The notes under the pieces were generated by a model. It worked only from the letters and a program-made list of their open reading frames with translations. It did no database searches and was not told the origin of the DNA. This document shows positions 16,637-25,920 of a stretch of 64,000 nucleotides of DNA, one piece after another. Source of the DNA: Atopobiaceae bacterium. Lineage in GTDB: Bacteria; Actinomycetota; Coriobacteriia; Coriobacteriales; Atopobiaceae. The DNA lies in contig JAKVON010000004.1 of the NCBI GenBank assembly GCA_022482785.1, positions 151,341 through 215,340 of the forward strand. The letters run 5' to 3'. The position numbers and the translations under genes are program-made. How positions within the stretch are numbered: position 1 is the stretch's first letter; each line of letters begins with the position of its first letter.

Positions 16637-17308
16637 CTAGCGCCTGCCAGCCTCGTGCGCGCCCTTGGCCTTGCTGCCCTGACGCGCCTTCACGGCACCC
16701 ACGATCGCCGGAATCACCGAGACGCCGACGATTCCCACGATGACCAGCTCGAAGTGGTCCTGCACCGCGGGGATGCCGCCGAAGAAGTACCCGAGCAGCA
16801 CGAACAGCGTGGACCAGCAGATGCCGCCCAGGACGTTGAAGATGAAGAAGTTGTGCCACTTCATGCCGCCCATGCCCGCGAGGAACGGCACGAACGTGCG
16901 GATGAACGGGAAGAAGCGCCCGAGGAAGATGGCGAGGTTGCCCCACTTGTCGAGGAAGGCCGTGCTCTTCTCGACCCGCTCCGGCGTCATGGCCTTGACC
17001 TTGCCCGACGCGATGACCCTCTCGCCGAAGAAGTGGCCGATGAAGAAGTTGCACTGGTCGCCGAGGATGGCCGCCGCCCACGCGACGCCGAGCAGCACGA
17101 AGATGCTGAGTGCCTTGTCGGCCGCGAAGAAGCCGGCCGCGAAGAGCAGCGAGTCCCCTGGCAGGAACGGGAAGACCACGACGCCCGTCTCGATGAAGAT
17201 GATGAGGAAGATGAAGCCGTATGCGGTGACCGGACCCATCGCGATCCATCCGGCGATGGCGTCCTTGGGGTTGCGGAGAAGCTCGGTGATCAGGTTGATG
17301 AAGCCCAT
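16637..17308 (-). CDS. DedA/SNARE-associated family membrane protein
   Basis: A 223-residue polytopic inner-membrane protein. The family motifs F-L-P-G-D-S-L-L-F-A-A-G near residue 48 and GRFFPFIRTFVPFLAGMGGM near 130 are intact, including the conserved arginine-proline pair of the re-entrant loop. Some DedA proteins flip undecaprenyl phosphate or phosphatidylethanolamine; which lipid is used here is unknown. The C-terminus is basic (KARQGSKAKGAHEAGRR). Its start, 50 bases after the SRP RNA, has only a weak ribosome site (AAAGGCC). Confidence 0.88.
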   Translation of the reverse strand: MGFINLITELLRNPKDAIAGWIAMGPVTAYGFIFLIIFIETGVVVFPFLPGDSLLFAAGFFAADKALSIFVLLGVAWAAAILGDQCNFFIGHFFGERVIASGKVKAMTPERVEKSTAFLDKWGNLAIFLGRFFPFIRTFVPFLAGMGGMKWHNFFIFNVLGGICWSTLFVLLGYFFGGIPAVQDHFELVIVGIVGVSVIPAIVGAVKARQGSKAKGAHEAGRR

Positions 17309-17354
17309 GTGGCTGGCAGGCCTTTCGGTCGGGTGCGATGCGCGGAGGAAGTGC

Positions 17355-17460
17355 GCTCGGTGGGAGCGGGCGCCCGACGGAGGCCCCTTATGGCTGCTGC
17401 CTCCCGGCCCTGACCAGGTTCGAGGCATGTCGTCGCCCGCACCCACCCAACGCGCTTGCT
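17355..17460 (-). ncRNA. ffs: small signal recognition particle RNA (4.5S type)
   Basis: The minus strand carries the conserved SRP hairpin: CCTGGTCAGG, GGCCGGGAGG with a GGGA tetraloop, then CAGCAGCCATAAGG. The flanks pair as one long helix (GGTGGGTGCGGGCG with CGCCCGCTCCCACC, 17359-17448). TATACT at 17467-17472 is a good -10, putting the start near 17460. Ends are approximate to a few bases. It pairs with Ffh in membrane protein targeting. Confidence 0.88.
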
Positions 17461-17632
17461 CCACGCAGTATACAGGAGGCCGCGCCCGACCCCCCAGGCC
17501 CACACCAAAAGGCCATGCCAGAAACCAGGCGCCGGATGGCCTGCCGCTGGAGACCGGCCATCCGAGGGGCCCTCCACACGAGTGGGTATGTACGGGAAAG
17601 CGAATCCGAAGGACGACAACGGGAGCCCTGCC

Positions 17633-19448
17633 ATGATCAACACCTTCTGCAAGAAGCCGCTCTGGGGATGCAACTCGACGCTCGTGCGGGTCGCCCAAGG
17701 CCTGGCACCGGCCGACCTGGTCGTTCGCGACGCACGGCTCGTGAGCGTCACCACGCACGAGGTGCTCGAGCACGCGGACATCGCCGTCGCCGAGGGCAGG
17801 ATCGCCTACCTTGGCCTGGACGGCCACACGGCCGAGCATTGCACGGGGCCCGACACCCACGTGATCGACGCCGCCGGCGCCTACGTGGCGCCAGGGTTCC
17901 TCGACGGGCACATGCACGTGGAGAGCGCCATGGTGGGCGTCTCCGAGTACGCCCGCGCCGCCATCCCCCACGGCACCGTGGGCATCTACATGGACCCGCA
18001 CGAGATGGCCAACGTCTGCGGCCTCGACGGGGTCCGCACGATGTTGGAGGAGGCGGCGGAGTCCCCGATCAAGGCCATGCTCACCACCCCCTCGTGCGTG
18101 CCGGCCGTCCCCGGCTTCGAGGACACCGGCGCCTCCGTCGACGCCGACGACGTCGAGGCGACCATGTCGTGGCCTGAGACGGTGGGCCTCGGAGAGATGA
18201 TGAACTTCCCCGGCATCCTCGCCGCGGATGCCGACGCGCTCGCCGAGGTCGACGCCACGCTCCGCGCGGACAAGTGCGTGACCGGCCACTACTCCACCCC
18301 GAGACCGACCGCGGCCTCAACGCCTACGTGGCCGCGGGCATCTCGGCCTGCCACGAGAGCGTCCGCCCCGAAGAAGTCCTCGCCAAGCTGCGCCTGGGCA
18401 TGTACGCCCAGCTGCGCGAGGGCTCTGCCTGGCACAACCTCGCCGCGCTCGCCCCCGCCATCACCACGCACGACGTCGACACGCGCCTCTGCTGCCTCGT
18501 CTCCGACGACAACCATCCCAACACCATCGTGAGCGAGGGGCACCTCGACCGCATCCTGCGCATGGCCGTGCGTCTGGAATCGACCCCGTCACCGCCATCC
18601 AGATGGTCACCATCAACACCGCCTCGTGCTTCCGCCAGGCGCGCGACCTCGGCTCCGTCACGCCGGGAAAGTGTGCCGACCTGGTCTTCCTCGACGACCT
18701 GCACGACTTCGGCGTCACGCGGGTCATCATCGACGGCGAGGTCGTGGCCGAGGACGGCAGGCCCCTCTTCCCCGAGGCGCGCTTCGCCTGGCCCGACGCC
18801 ATCCTGCATACCATGCACGTCGGGGAGAGGATCGAGGCCGAGACCTTCCGCATCCCCGCGCCCGTTGGCGACGGCGTCGTTCCCGTGCGGGCGATGGGAT
18901 GCGCGGGCGGCTCGACCGTGACCAGGGAGCTGCACGCGCATGCACCGGCTCGCGGCGGGGAGCTCCTCGCAGATGCCGAGAACGACCTGCTCAAGGTGTT
19001 CGTGTTCGAGCGGCATCACGCCACCGGCGCCCATGCGGCCGGATTCGCGAAGGGGTTCGGCATCCACGGGGCCCTCGCGCAGACGGTCGCGCACGACGCC
19101 CACAACCTCATCGTGATGGGCGACAACGACGACGACATGGCCATTGCGGCAAACGCGCTGGTCTCCTGTGGCGGCGGCGAGGTCGCCGTGCGTGACGGAC
19201 GCGTGCTCGCCCTGGTCGAGCTGCCCATCGCCGGGCTCATGAGCCCCAAGCCCGTCGAGGAGGTGGCGCGAGACGTCGCGGACATGGAGCGGGCCTGGGC
19301 GGAGATGGGCTGCACGATGCCGTCGCCCTTCATGACGATGGCGTCGATGTCGCTCGCCTGCATCCCGGAGCTGCGCCTCACCGACAAGGGCTACGTGGAC
19401 TGCACGGCGTTCCGCTTCGTGCCGCTCGTCATGGGCTCGGAGGCCTAG
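17633..19448 (+). pseudogene. ade: adenine deaminase, interrupted by two single-base frameshifts
   Basis: Adenine deaminase turns adenine into hypoxanthine and ammonia for purine salvage. Joined across two frames the product would be about 605 residues, close to the family's length. The metal site DGHMHVESAM and MDPHEMANVCG lie in the first segment, LVSDDNHP in the second, and INTASCFRQARDLGSVTPGKCADLV with the C-terminal domain in the third. Frame is lost near 18297-18301 (one C or G missing before GAGACC) and near 18576 (GG where GGG restores RLGID). Everything else is conserved, so a consensus error or very recent decay is likely. The start MINTFCKK has GGGAG upstream. Confidence 0.85.
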
Positions 19449-19490
19449 GCGAAGGCGCGGCCGAGGCCGCCTCGGGACAACACGGACGGC

Positions 19491-19524
19491 GGCGGGCCCG
19501 GACGAGGAGTCGTCCGGGCCCGCC
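19491..19524. terminator. bidirectional terminator between ade and a convergent gene
   Basis: A perfect 15-bp stem, 19491-19505 with 19510-19524, and loop GGAG, 42 bases after the ade stop and 28 bases after the stop of the leftward gene. The U-tract is poor (TCGTTG). Confidence 0.65.
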
Positions 19525-19552
19525 TCGTTGCCTCATGGCCGGAGGGCCGACG

Positions 19553-20560
19553 CTATGCGGCCTTCTTGGTTGTAGCCGCGGTCGTCGTCGCGGCGGTCGT
19601 CGTCGCGGCGGAGGCATAGCTGCTCGCGGCCGCCACGGAGGCGTCGTTGGAGACGTTGGTCACGCTGCTGTCCGACTTCGCGGCGAGGTCCGCCGCGACC
19701 TTGTCGGCGGTGGGCAGGACGTCGGAGCCGCCGGCCCTGGCGCAGAACTCGCACTCGCGGCTGCGCTTCGCGGCGAAGGCGTCGGCGAGGGAGCCGGAGT
19801 AGATCGTGGCGGAGTTCTTGATCGCCTGGCAGTTGGGGTTGAGGTGATAGACGCGCCCGAAGGTCGTCCAGTATGCGGTGATGTCGTTCGAGGTGACGGT
19901 CGCGGGGGCGGTCGTCGTCGACTGGCCCGTGGAGCCGAGCTGCGCCGCGCTCTGGACGGCCGCGTCGTAGTCCTCCTGGGTGGCAGGATGGAAGTCGACT
20001 CCCGAGATGCCGGCGGCCGCGAGCGCCACGCAGGCGATGATGGAGCAGATCTGGCGCGTCTTCTTGTCGAGCTTCTTGTCGTTGAGCAGCACGAAGATGA
20101 TCGGCGCGAAGGCGATTATCGCGACGATGACGCCGGCCTCGGTCTGGAGCCAGTACTCGGCCTTGTTGGCCTCGCTCGGCGGGTTGATGTGGTTGGCGCG
20201 CTTCCACATCTGGCTGCCGATGACGACGAGCACGAAGTCGAGCACGAGCCAGATGATGAGCCAGGTCTGCTGGGAGAACCTGGGGAAGTAGATGTTGCCG
20301 TTGATGAAGTTGATGCCGACGATCTCGCAGACGATGCCCAGGATCCAGAGGATGACGGCCACGATGCGGAACGGCTTCGCGGCGGCCTTGCGGTTGGCAT
20401 GCTCGGCATCGAGGTCGACGGCGGGGGCAGAGCCCTCGGGCGGCCTTGTCGGGCTCTGCGCGGCTGGCGCCTGGGCAGGGGCGGGCTGCCCCGAGGCCTG
20501 CTTCCCGGAGCGGACGTCGACGAACTTCCTCTCGACGGGCGGCTTACCTGCACTTGCCAT
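19553..20560 (-). CDS. multi-pass membrane protein with a Cys-rich extracytoplasmic motif
   Basis: A 335-residue protein that I do not recognise by name. A Pro/Ala-rich N-terminus (1-65) is followed by hydrophobic helices near 70-90, 100-120, 145-165 and 180-195. A C-terminal segment then reads YHLNPNCQAIKNS...RECEFCARA. That H/C plus C-x2-C pattern resembles the small metal-binding module written YHxxxCxxxKNS...PCxxC in nuclease-associated and secreted proteins. The tail is an Ala/Thr run ending KKAA. I place the start at the second ATG, which has AAGGGGG nine bases upstream; the first, nine bases earlier, abuts that site. Confidence 0.6.
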   Translation of the reverse strand: MASAGKPPVERKFVDVRSGKQASGQPAPAQAPAAQSPTRPPEGSAPAVDLDAEHANRKAAAKPFRIVAVILWILGIVCEIVGINFINGNIYFPRFSQQTWLIIWLVLDFVLVVIGSQMWKRANHINPPSEANKAEYWLQTEAGVIVAIIAFAPIIFVLLNDKKLDKKTRQICSIIACVALAAAGISGVDFHPATQEDYDAAVQSAAQLGSTGQSTTTAPATVTSNDITAYWTTFGRVYHLNPNCQAIKNSATIYSGSLADAFAAKRSRECEFCARAGGSDVLPTADKVAADLAAKSDSSVTNVSNDASVAAASSYASAATTTAATTTAATTKKAA

Positions 20561-20707
20561 GTCGGTCATCCCCCTTGGATAGGGGAAGGGACCGCTGCCC
20601 GACTGGCAGCCCCCCTTCCGGGTCAGGACGAAAGCTGCAGGTATAGTATATCAGCGGCGGCGCGGGAGTCGCGACGCACGCATCTGAATCGACACAAGGA
20701 GTGATTC

Positions 20708-21316
20708 ATGGCTACCACCGATGTCGCACAGCAGCTGGTCGAGGCTGCGAAGAACGATCCGAACCTCCTCAGCCAGCTCACGGAGAACCCCTCGGGAGCC
20801 GTCAAGTCGGTCACGGGGCTCGACCTCTCGAGCCAGGAGATCGCGGAGGCCCTGACGTGCGCCTCGAAGATCGCGAAGGGCGAGAACGTCGACATGGGCA
20901 CCGTCGCCAGCCTCGCCGCCGACCTGTTCTCCAAGCATGGGGGCGACCTCACCAAGATCGTGGGGGCGCTCTTCGGGGGCGACCAGGCCGCCGCATCCAC
21001 GACGACGACCCAGACGGCCACCCAGTCCGGCGCCGGCTCGGAAGGCGGCATCGACCTCGGCGAGGTGGCCGGGCTCGCGGAGACCCTCCTCGGCGGGGAG
21101 TCGGGCTCGACCACGTCTGGCAAGAAGACCTCCTCGTCCGGCGGCATCGACCTCGGCGAGGTCGCAGGCCTTGCCGAGACCCTCCTCGGGGGCTCCGGCA
21201 AGACCACGGGCTCGGGCAAGAAGACCTCGAAGAAGACCTCCTCGAGCCAGTCGGGGGGCGGCCTCGACCTCGGCGGGGTGGCCAACATCGCCGAGGAGCT
21301 CTTCGGCGGCAAGTAG
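20708..21316 (+). CDS. protein with four copies of a 14-residue amphipathic repeat
   Basis: A 202-residue protein with no signal peptide and a strong AAGGAG start. Residues 1-60 are helical and loosely resemble Nif11/NHLP-type leader regions (DPNLLSQLTENPSGAVKSVTG). The unit [IVL]-D-[LM]-G-x-V-A-x-[LI]-A-x-x-L-[LF] then occurs at 61-74, 115-128, 147-160 and 186-199. Copies two and three are identical. Linkers are Gly/Ser/Thr-rich with GKKTS segments. There is only one cysteine (residue 51), and no modification enzymes lie nearby, so a peptide-natural-product role has no support. It stands alone with its own terminator. Confidence 0.65.
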   Translation: MATTDVAQQLVEAAKNDPNLLSQLTENPSGAVKSVTGLDLSSQEIAEALTCASKIAKGENVDMGTVASLAADLFSKHGGDLTKIVGALFGGDQAAASTTTTQTATQSGAGSEGGIDLGEVAGLAETLLGGESGSTTSGKKTSSSGGIDLGEVAGLAETLLGGSGKTTGSGKKTSKKTSSSQSGGGLDLGGVANIAEELFGGK

Positions 21317-21336
21317 CGCCATGCGTCATCGCTCGG

Positions 21337-21373
21337 GCGGGGCCGCGGGCGAGGACGCCCGCGGCCCCGCTTT
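21337..21373 (+). terminator. intrinsic terminator after the repeat protein
   Basis: A perfect 15-bp GC stem (21337-21351 with 21356-21370) followed by TTTCGTCT, 20 bases past the stop. Confidence 0.8.
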
Positions 21374-21442
21374 CGTCTCGTCGCATGGCGCCGCCGAGTC
21401 CCCAGGCCGTCGCGGGACCCGGGCGCTCGCGGCGCGGTTCCC

Positions 21443-23116
21443 CTAGGCCAGGTAGCCGATGATGGACGTCTTGCCGTACCACTGGCAGAGACGGTAGTTG
21501 ATGTAGTTCGACATGTTGTCTCTGATGTCGCCCATGAACAGCACCTTCGGGGCGTTCGTGTAGAACGGCACCTGAAGCGTGCTCTCCGTCGAGGACTCGA
21601 TCGTCTGGAGACGGTCCCTCACCTGCTGGTCGTAGTCCGCAGCCTGCCCGGAGACCAGGCTCCTCGTGGCCGACACCGAGGTCAGGTCCTCGCCCGTCTT
21701 CGTGTCGGAGGCGATGGAGCCATACGTGAGGGCGAACACGAGCAGGAGCATGCCGCAGATGGCGCTGACCGTCCGTGCGCCCAGCAGCGGGCTGCGGGAG
21801 GTCGCGGGAGGCTCTGCGGCAGGACCCTGGCACCGCCCCGCGGCCGGGCCCTCGTCCCCGGCGGCCGGGGCCACGGCCTCGGGAGAAGACGAGAGAAGCC
21901 CCGATGCGGGCCTTGCCTGCGCCGCCACGGCGGACGTCGGCACGTCCCGCTCGCGACGCGCGCGGACCTTCCATGCGGCCCAGCCCGCCCAGTAGACGAC
22001 GTCGAGCACGAGCAGCACCACGTAGAGCTCGAGCCGGACGTCCTGCACGCGGCCGGGGCCCACGGTCCCCATCGAGTAGAACGTGGGGGTGAAGCTCGTC
22101 GCGAACAGCGCGACCAGGCCCACGCTCACGAGGCCGGGAAGCCGCCAGGCGCGTCGCGGGGCATCCTTGCCGAACGCGGCGCGGACGGCCAGCACCGCGA
22201 TGACCCCCATCGCCAGGACCACGAGGCCCGTCGTCCAGCTCGAGAGGTACTGGAACGCGGAGAGGGACGAGCGCCAGATGGTGTCCGCCGCGCCGAGGGC
22301 GTCCTGGGGATACTGCGTCTGCTGCCGGACGGAGTTGCCGGGCGCGGTCATCGAGATGACGGCGCCGCAGAAGAGGGCCGCCGTGGGAAGCAGGGCCCAC
22401 GAGAAGGACGTCACGTTGCGCCGCCACAGGACCACGCAGAGGACGACGAGGAGCTCGCCCGTCACGAGCACGGTCACGAAGTTCCCGCCAGCCAAGACGA
22501 ACGCCACCACCGTCGAGGCTATGACCAGCTTGAGGACGGGCTTCGAGCGGTTCGGGTCGACGCTTCGCAGCACCATGCCGAGCAGCACGAGCATGAGCGA
22601 GTGGAAGAACGTGTAGTAGACGGCCGAGTTGTACCAGAAGATCCCCTCGACGGGGCTGGGAAGCAGCTGCGTCTGGAGGACGAGGACGAGCGAGGCGACC
22701 GCTATCCAGCTGGGACGGTCGAGGTGCAGCCATTCGCGAAGCAGGACGTGGCTCGACCAGAACGTCGCCGCGACGAGAGCGGCGAGGATGATGGGAGCCG
22801 CCACGACATAGGCGCCCTCCCCCACGATGCCTGGCTCGAGGGCCATGAGGAAGATCGCGGAGTACGTTCCCTGCCAGTCGACATATGCGGTGCCCACCTG
22901 CTGGAACGCCGCCCCCAGCGCAGAGAGGAAATCCCCGCCGCTCGCCTGGAGGGCCAGGTGGGCCCATACGCCGTAGTGCCAGTCGTCCGCGTAGGAGTGG
23001 TTGTAGGCCGAGATGGCGAGAAGGGGGGCGAGCGCTGCCGTCAGGGCGGCCAGGGCACCGGCCGCGACCAGCCAGAGGGTCCAGAGTCCCCTATCTCCGC
23101 GAGCAGCCCGAGCCAT
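21443..23116 (-). CDS. polytopic membrane protein, DUF6056-like
   Basis: A 557-residue protein with about ten to eleven membrane helices. An extracytoplasmic loop near the start reads NHSYADDWHYGVWAHLAL, and MTAPGNSVRQ lies near residue 260; both are typical of the DUF6056 family of predicted glycosyltransferase-like membrane proteins. An insert of about 60 Ala/Pro-rich residues near 410-465 precedes the last helix. The C-terminal domain (MGDIRDNMSNYINYRLCQWYG) is outside. Its function is unknown; surface glycan or lipid-linked sugar transfer is a guess. It is divergent from the penicillin-binding protein gene. Confidence 0.65.
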   Translation of the reverse strand: MARAARGDRGLWTLWLVAAGALAALTAALAPLLAISAYNHSYADDWHYGVWAHLALQASGGDFLSALGAAFQQVGTAYVDWQGTYSAIFLMALEPGIVGEGAYVVAAPIILAALVAATFWSSHVLLREWLHLDRPSWIAVASLVLVLQTQLLPSPVEGIFWYNSAVYYTFFHSLMLVLLGMVLRSVDPNRSKPVLKLVIASTVVAFVLAGGNFVTVLVTGELLVVLCVVLWRRNVTSFSWALLPTAALFCGAVISMTAPGNSVRQQTQYPQDALGAADTIWRSSLSAFQYLSSWTTGLVVLAMGVIAVLAVRAAFGKDAPRRAWRLPGLVSVGLVALFATSFTPTFYSMGTVGPGRVQDVRLELYVVLLVLDVVYWAGWAAWKVRARRERDVPTSAVAAQARPASGLLSSSPEAVAPAAGDEGPAAGRCQGPAAEPPATSRSPLLGARTVSAICGMLLLVFALTYGSIASDTKTGEDLTSVSATRSLVSGQAADYDQQVRDRLQTIESSTESTLQVPFYTNAPKVLFMGDIRDNMSNYINYRLCQWYGKTSIIGYLA

Positions 23117-23219
23117 TCCTGCCTCCCATCCGTCCGTCTAGGATACGTCAAAGCCCCGCACGACCCTTTCAAAGGTTGTGGATGTTGGTCGCACGCGGTC
23201 GACCGCCGAGCCTTTCGCT

Positions 23220-23247
23220 TTGGATTCAGGTCCTTTTGGTCGATAAT
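23220..23247 (+). promoter_or_regulatory. promoter of the penicillin-binding protein gene
   Basis: TTGGAT (23220-23225), 16-base spacer, GATAAT (23242-23247), 24 bases before the ATG, with AGGAGG in between. Confidence 0.6.
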
Positions 23248-23270
23248 GGGGCACTGACTTAGGAGGAAGC

Positions 23271-25280
23271 ATGGGAATCCGCAACCGCAGGGCACGGAAG
23301 CACGCGCATACCCACATCGTCGGCTTCGGCCTCGCCGGAGTCATCGGGTTCGTCGCCCTTCTCGTCATCGCCCTCGTGTTCTCGGTCACGTCGCTCGTGA
23401 ACTCGTGGCTCACCGACCTCCCCGACTACACGTCCGCCGACGCGTACCTCGTCGCGGAGCCCACCGAGGTCTACGACTCGAGCAACAACCTCATCGCCGA
23501 GTACTACCTCCAGAACCGCAAGTCCATTACCATCGACCAGGTCTCCACCTACGTGCTCAAGGGTACCGTCGACACCGAGGACGTGCGCTTCTACCAGCAC
23601 AACGGCGTCGACCCCCAGGGCATCATCCGCGCCATGGTCGCGCAGCTCGGCGGCAACTCCGAGGGCGCGTCGACCATCACCCAGCAGCTCGTGCGCAACA
23701 CCATCCTCTCCGACGAGCAGTTCGACAAGACGCTCAAGCGCAAGGTGCGCGAGGCCTACATCGCGATCCAGATGGAGAAGACCTACTCCAAGGACCAGAT
23801 CCTGATGATGTACCTCAACACCATCTACTACGGGCATTCGGCCTATGGCATCGAGGCGGCCTCCGTCACCTACTTCAACAAGGACGCGAAGGACCTCACG
23901 CTCTCGGAGGCGGCCACGCTCATCGGCCTGCCCAACTCCCCGTCGCTCTATGACCCCACGGTCAACCCGGACGCCTGCAAGCAGAGGCGCAACGTCGTCC
24001 TCGACCGCATGCTCTCGGCAGGGGACATCACCCAGGAGGAGCACGACGCGGCGCAGGCGGAGGACATCGAGCTCGACACCGGCAGCTCGGTGATGAGCTC
24101 CAAGGGGACGTACCCCTACTTCACCGACTACGTGAAGCAGCTCCTCCTCGAGGACTTCGACCAGAAGACCGTCTTCCAGGGCGGCCTCAAGGTCTACACC
24201 ACGCTCGACCCCACCGACCAGCAGGCGGCCGAGGACGCCTGCAACAAGCAGCTCGAGTCGATCGGCGACGACTCCCTCGAGGCGGCCCTCGTGGCGGTCG
24301 ACCCCTCCACCGGCTACATCAAGGCCATGGTCGGCGGGCGCGACTATGACGCCGACCAGTACAACCTCGCCTCCCAGGCACGACGGCAGCCGGGCTCCGG
24401 CTTCAAGGCGTTCACCCTCGCGGCGGCGATCTCTGCTGGGATGAGCCCGCAGACCTACATCAACTGCAACTCGCCCATCCAGGTCACCTCGTCCTGGAAG
24501 GTTCAGAACCACTACAACACGAGCTATGGGACCATCACGCTCGCCCGCGCGACCGAGCTCTCCTCGAACACCGGCTACGCCCAGGTGGCGAACGCCATCG
24601 GCGCCGACTCCATCGTCTCGACCGCGAAGGCCATGGGCATCAAGGTCGACCTGCCGAACTACGCCTCGATCACCCTGGGGACCATCGGGGTGCCGCCCCT
24701 CCAGATGGCCGAGGGCTACGCGACGCTCGCGGCTGGGGGAGTCCACCGCGACGCGATCGCCATCGACAAGATCCTCGACCGCAACGGCAACTCGGTCTAC
24801 CAGCACACCGATGCCCCCACGCAGGCCATCTCGGCCGAGGCCGCCTACGCGGAGACCCAGGTGCTCGAAGGGGTCGTCAAGAACGGCACCGCCACCGTGG
24901 TCAACAGCAACGCGAAGATCAACCAGCCCATCGCCGGCAAGACGGGAACGACGGAGTACGCGGGCGACCTCTGGTTCAACGGCTATACGCCCCAGATCGC
25001 CGTCTCGGTCTGGGTGGGGCACCGCGAGTCGGGGGAGAAGACCGTCTACGTGCACGGCTCGACGGGCTCGCCGGCCACGACCTCCTGCCCGATCTTCGCG
25101 AGCTACGTGAACGCCACGCTGTCGAACGTCTCGCGCCAGGAGTTCCAGACGGCCGCCTCGCCCGACTACAAGTCGAGCAGCTCCTGGACCTTCTCCAAGA
25201 GCAGCGGCAGCTCGTCGTCGAGCGGCAAGAGCTACAGCAGCTCGGACTCCAGCAACTACGACGCGGGAGCGAGCGAGTAA
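23271..25280 (+). CDS. class A penicillin-binding protein (glycosyltransferase/transpeptidase)
   Basis: A 669-residue peptidoglycan synthase. One N-terminal membrane anchor (residues about 18-42) is followed by a GT51 domain: T-E-D-V-R-F-Y-Q-H-N-G-V near 100 with the catalytic glutamate, then ASTITQQLVRN and KRKVREAYIAIQMEKTYSKD. The transpeptidase domain has the SxxK serine in PGSGFK near 381, SSN near 425 and KTGTT near 555. The tail is a Ser-rich low-complexity region of about 45 residues. It polymerises lipid II and cross-links glycan chains outside the membrane. Its TAA stop overlaps the next ATG (TAATG). Confidence 0.93.
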   Translation: MGIRNRRARKHAHTHIVGFGLAGVIGFVALLVIALVFSVTSLVNSWLTDLPDYTSADAYLVAEPTEVYDSSNNLIAEYYLQNRKSITIDQVSTYVLKGTVDTEDVRFYQHNGVDPQGIIRAMVAQLGGNSEGASTITQQLVRNTILSDEQFDKTLKRKVREAYIAIQMEKTYSKDQILMMYLNTIYYGHSAYGIEAASVTYFNKDAKDLTLSEAATLIGLPNSPSLYDPTVNPDACKQRRNVVLDRMLSAGDITQEEHDAAQAEDIELDTGSSVMSSKGTYPYFTDYVKQLLLEDFDQKTVFQGGLKVYTTLDPTDQQAAEDACNKQLESIGDDSLEAALVAVDPSTGYIKAMVGGRDYDADQYNLASQARRQPGSGFKAFTLAAAISAGMSPQTYINCNSPIQVTSSWKVQNHYNTSYGTITLARATELSSNTGYAQVANAIGADSIVSTAKAMGIKVDLPNYASITLGTIGVPPLQMAEGYATLAAGGVHRDAIAIDKILDRNGNSVYQHTDAPTQAISAEAAYAETQVLEGVVKNGTATVVNSNAKINQPIAGKTGTTEYAGDLWFNGYTPQIAVSVWVGHRESGEKTVYVHGSTGSPATTSCPIFASYVNATLSNVSRQEFQTAASPDYKSSSSWTFSKSSGSSSSSGKSYSSSDSSNYDAGASE

Positions 25281-25338
25281 TGGGATCGGGCGGAAGAGGG
25301 CCAAGAGGTCCGAGGCCAACGAGCCATGCCCCGACGGG

Positions 25339-25842
25339 GTGCTCTTCTCCTCCGGCTACGATCTCACCGACTCGCTCATCGGGCATGTCGCCGTCCTCGT
25401 CACCGGCGAGCGCAAGCGCACGATGACGCAGTTCGCGAGCGTGGGCGTCATCGTGCTCATACTCGCCGGGCTCTGGTTCAAGATTTTCCCCACCGAGGTG
25501 GCGGTCGTCCTCGTGCTGGTTTCCGCGGGGCTTCTCGCCCTGGCCGACAAGTGGGTGAGCATCACGCGCCGCGCCCTGGGAAGGCTCGGGTGGGCGACCG
25601 CCGGCAGGCCCACCGAGGAGCTCGGCTGCAGGGCCGAGGCCTACGAGGACAAGGTCGTGATGGCGCTTCCCGACGGCGCCACCACCTATCCCCTCTCCGA
25701 CCTCACGGCGGTCAACGCCGACGACACCTGCTGCGCCCTCGCCTTCAAGGGCGGCGGGACGGCCGTCTTCGTCCGCCAGAGCATGAGCATGAGCCGCTAC
25801 AAGGAGCTCGTCACGCTCATGCGCTCGAAGCTCTCCCGGTAG
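25339..25842 (+). CDS. small two-helix membrane protein, probably 5'-frameshifted
   Basis: A protein of unknown function with two adjacent membrane helices (VGVIVLILAGLWFKIFP and VAVVLVLVSAGLLALADKW) and a C-terminal beta-type domain of about 90 residues. The GTG start given (167 residues) has no ribosome site. The frame is open upstream, and the ATG at 25280, overlapping the penicillin-binding protein stop as TAATG, lies in another frame. Restoring one G in the GG at 25292-25293 gives MGSGGKRAKRSEANEP running straight into DGVLFSSGYDL. I think the real gene is 25280-25842 with a one-base deletion. Confidence 0.55.
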   Translation: MLFSSGYDLTDSLIGHVAVLVTGERKRTMTQFASVGVIVLILAGLWFKIFPTEVAVVLVLVSAGLLALADKWVSITRRALGRLGWATAGRPTEELGCRAEAYEDKVVMALPDGATTYPLSDLTAVNADDTCCALAFKGGGTAVFVRQSMSMSRYKELVTLMRSKLSR

Positions 25843-25920
25843 TCCCCCGGGACGCGATATCCCCGCCCGTCCCGGGGATATACTCCGAGGAGAGCCGGCG
25901 CTTCCCGAGGAGGTCCTGAG

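Noticed and set aside
18290..18310. Programmed frameshifting in ade
   Set aside because: No slippery heptamer or stimulatory structure; a single missing base in a C/G run explains it, and a second one follows.
20708..21316. RiPP precursor peptide
   Set aside because: The N-terminus loosely resembles Nif11/NHLP leaders, but there is one cysteine, a long repeat region and no modification or export genes nearby.
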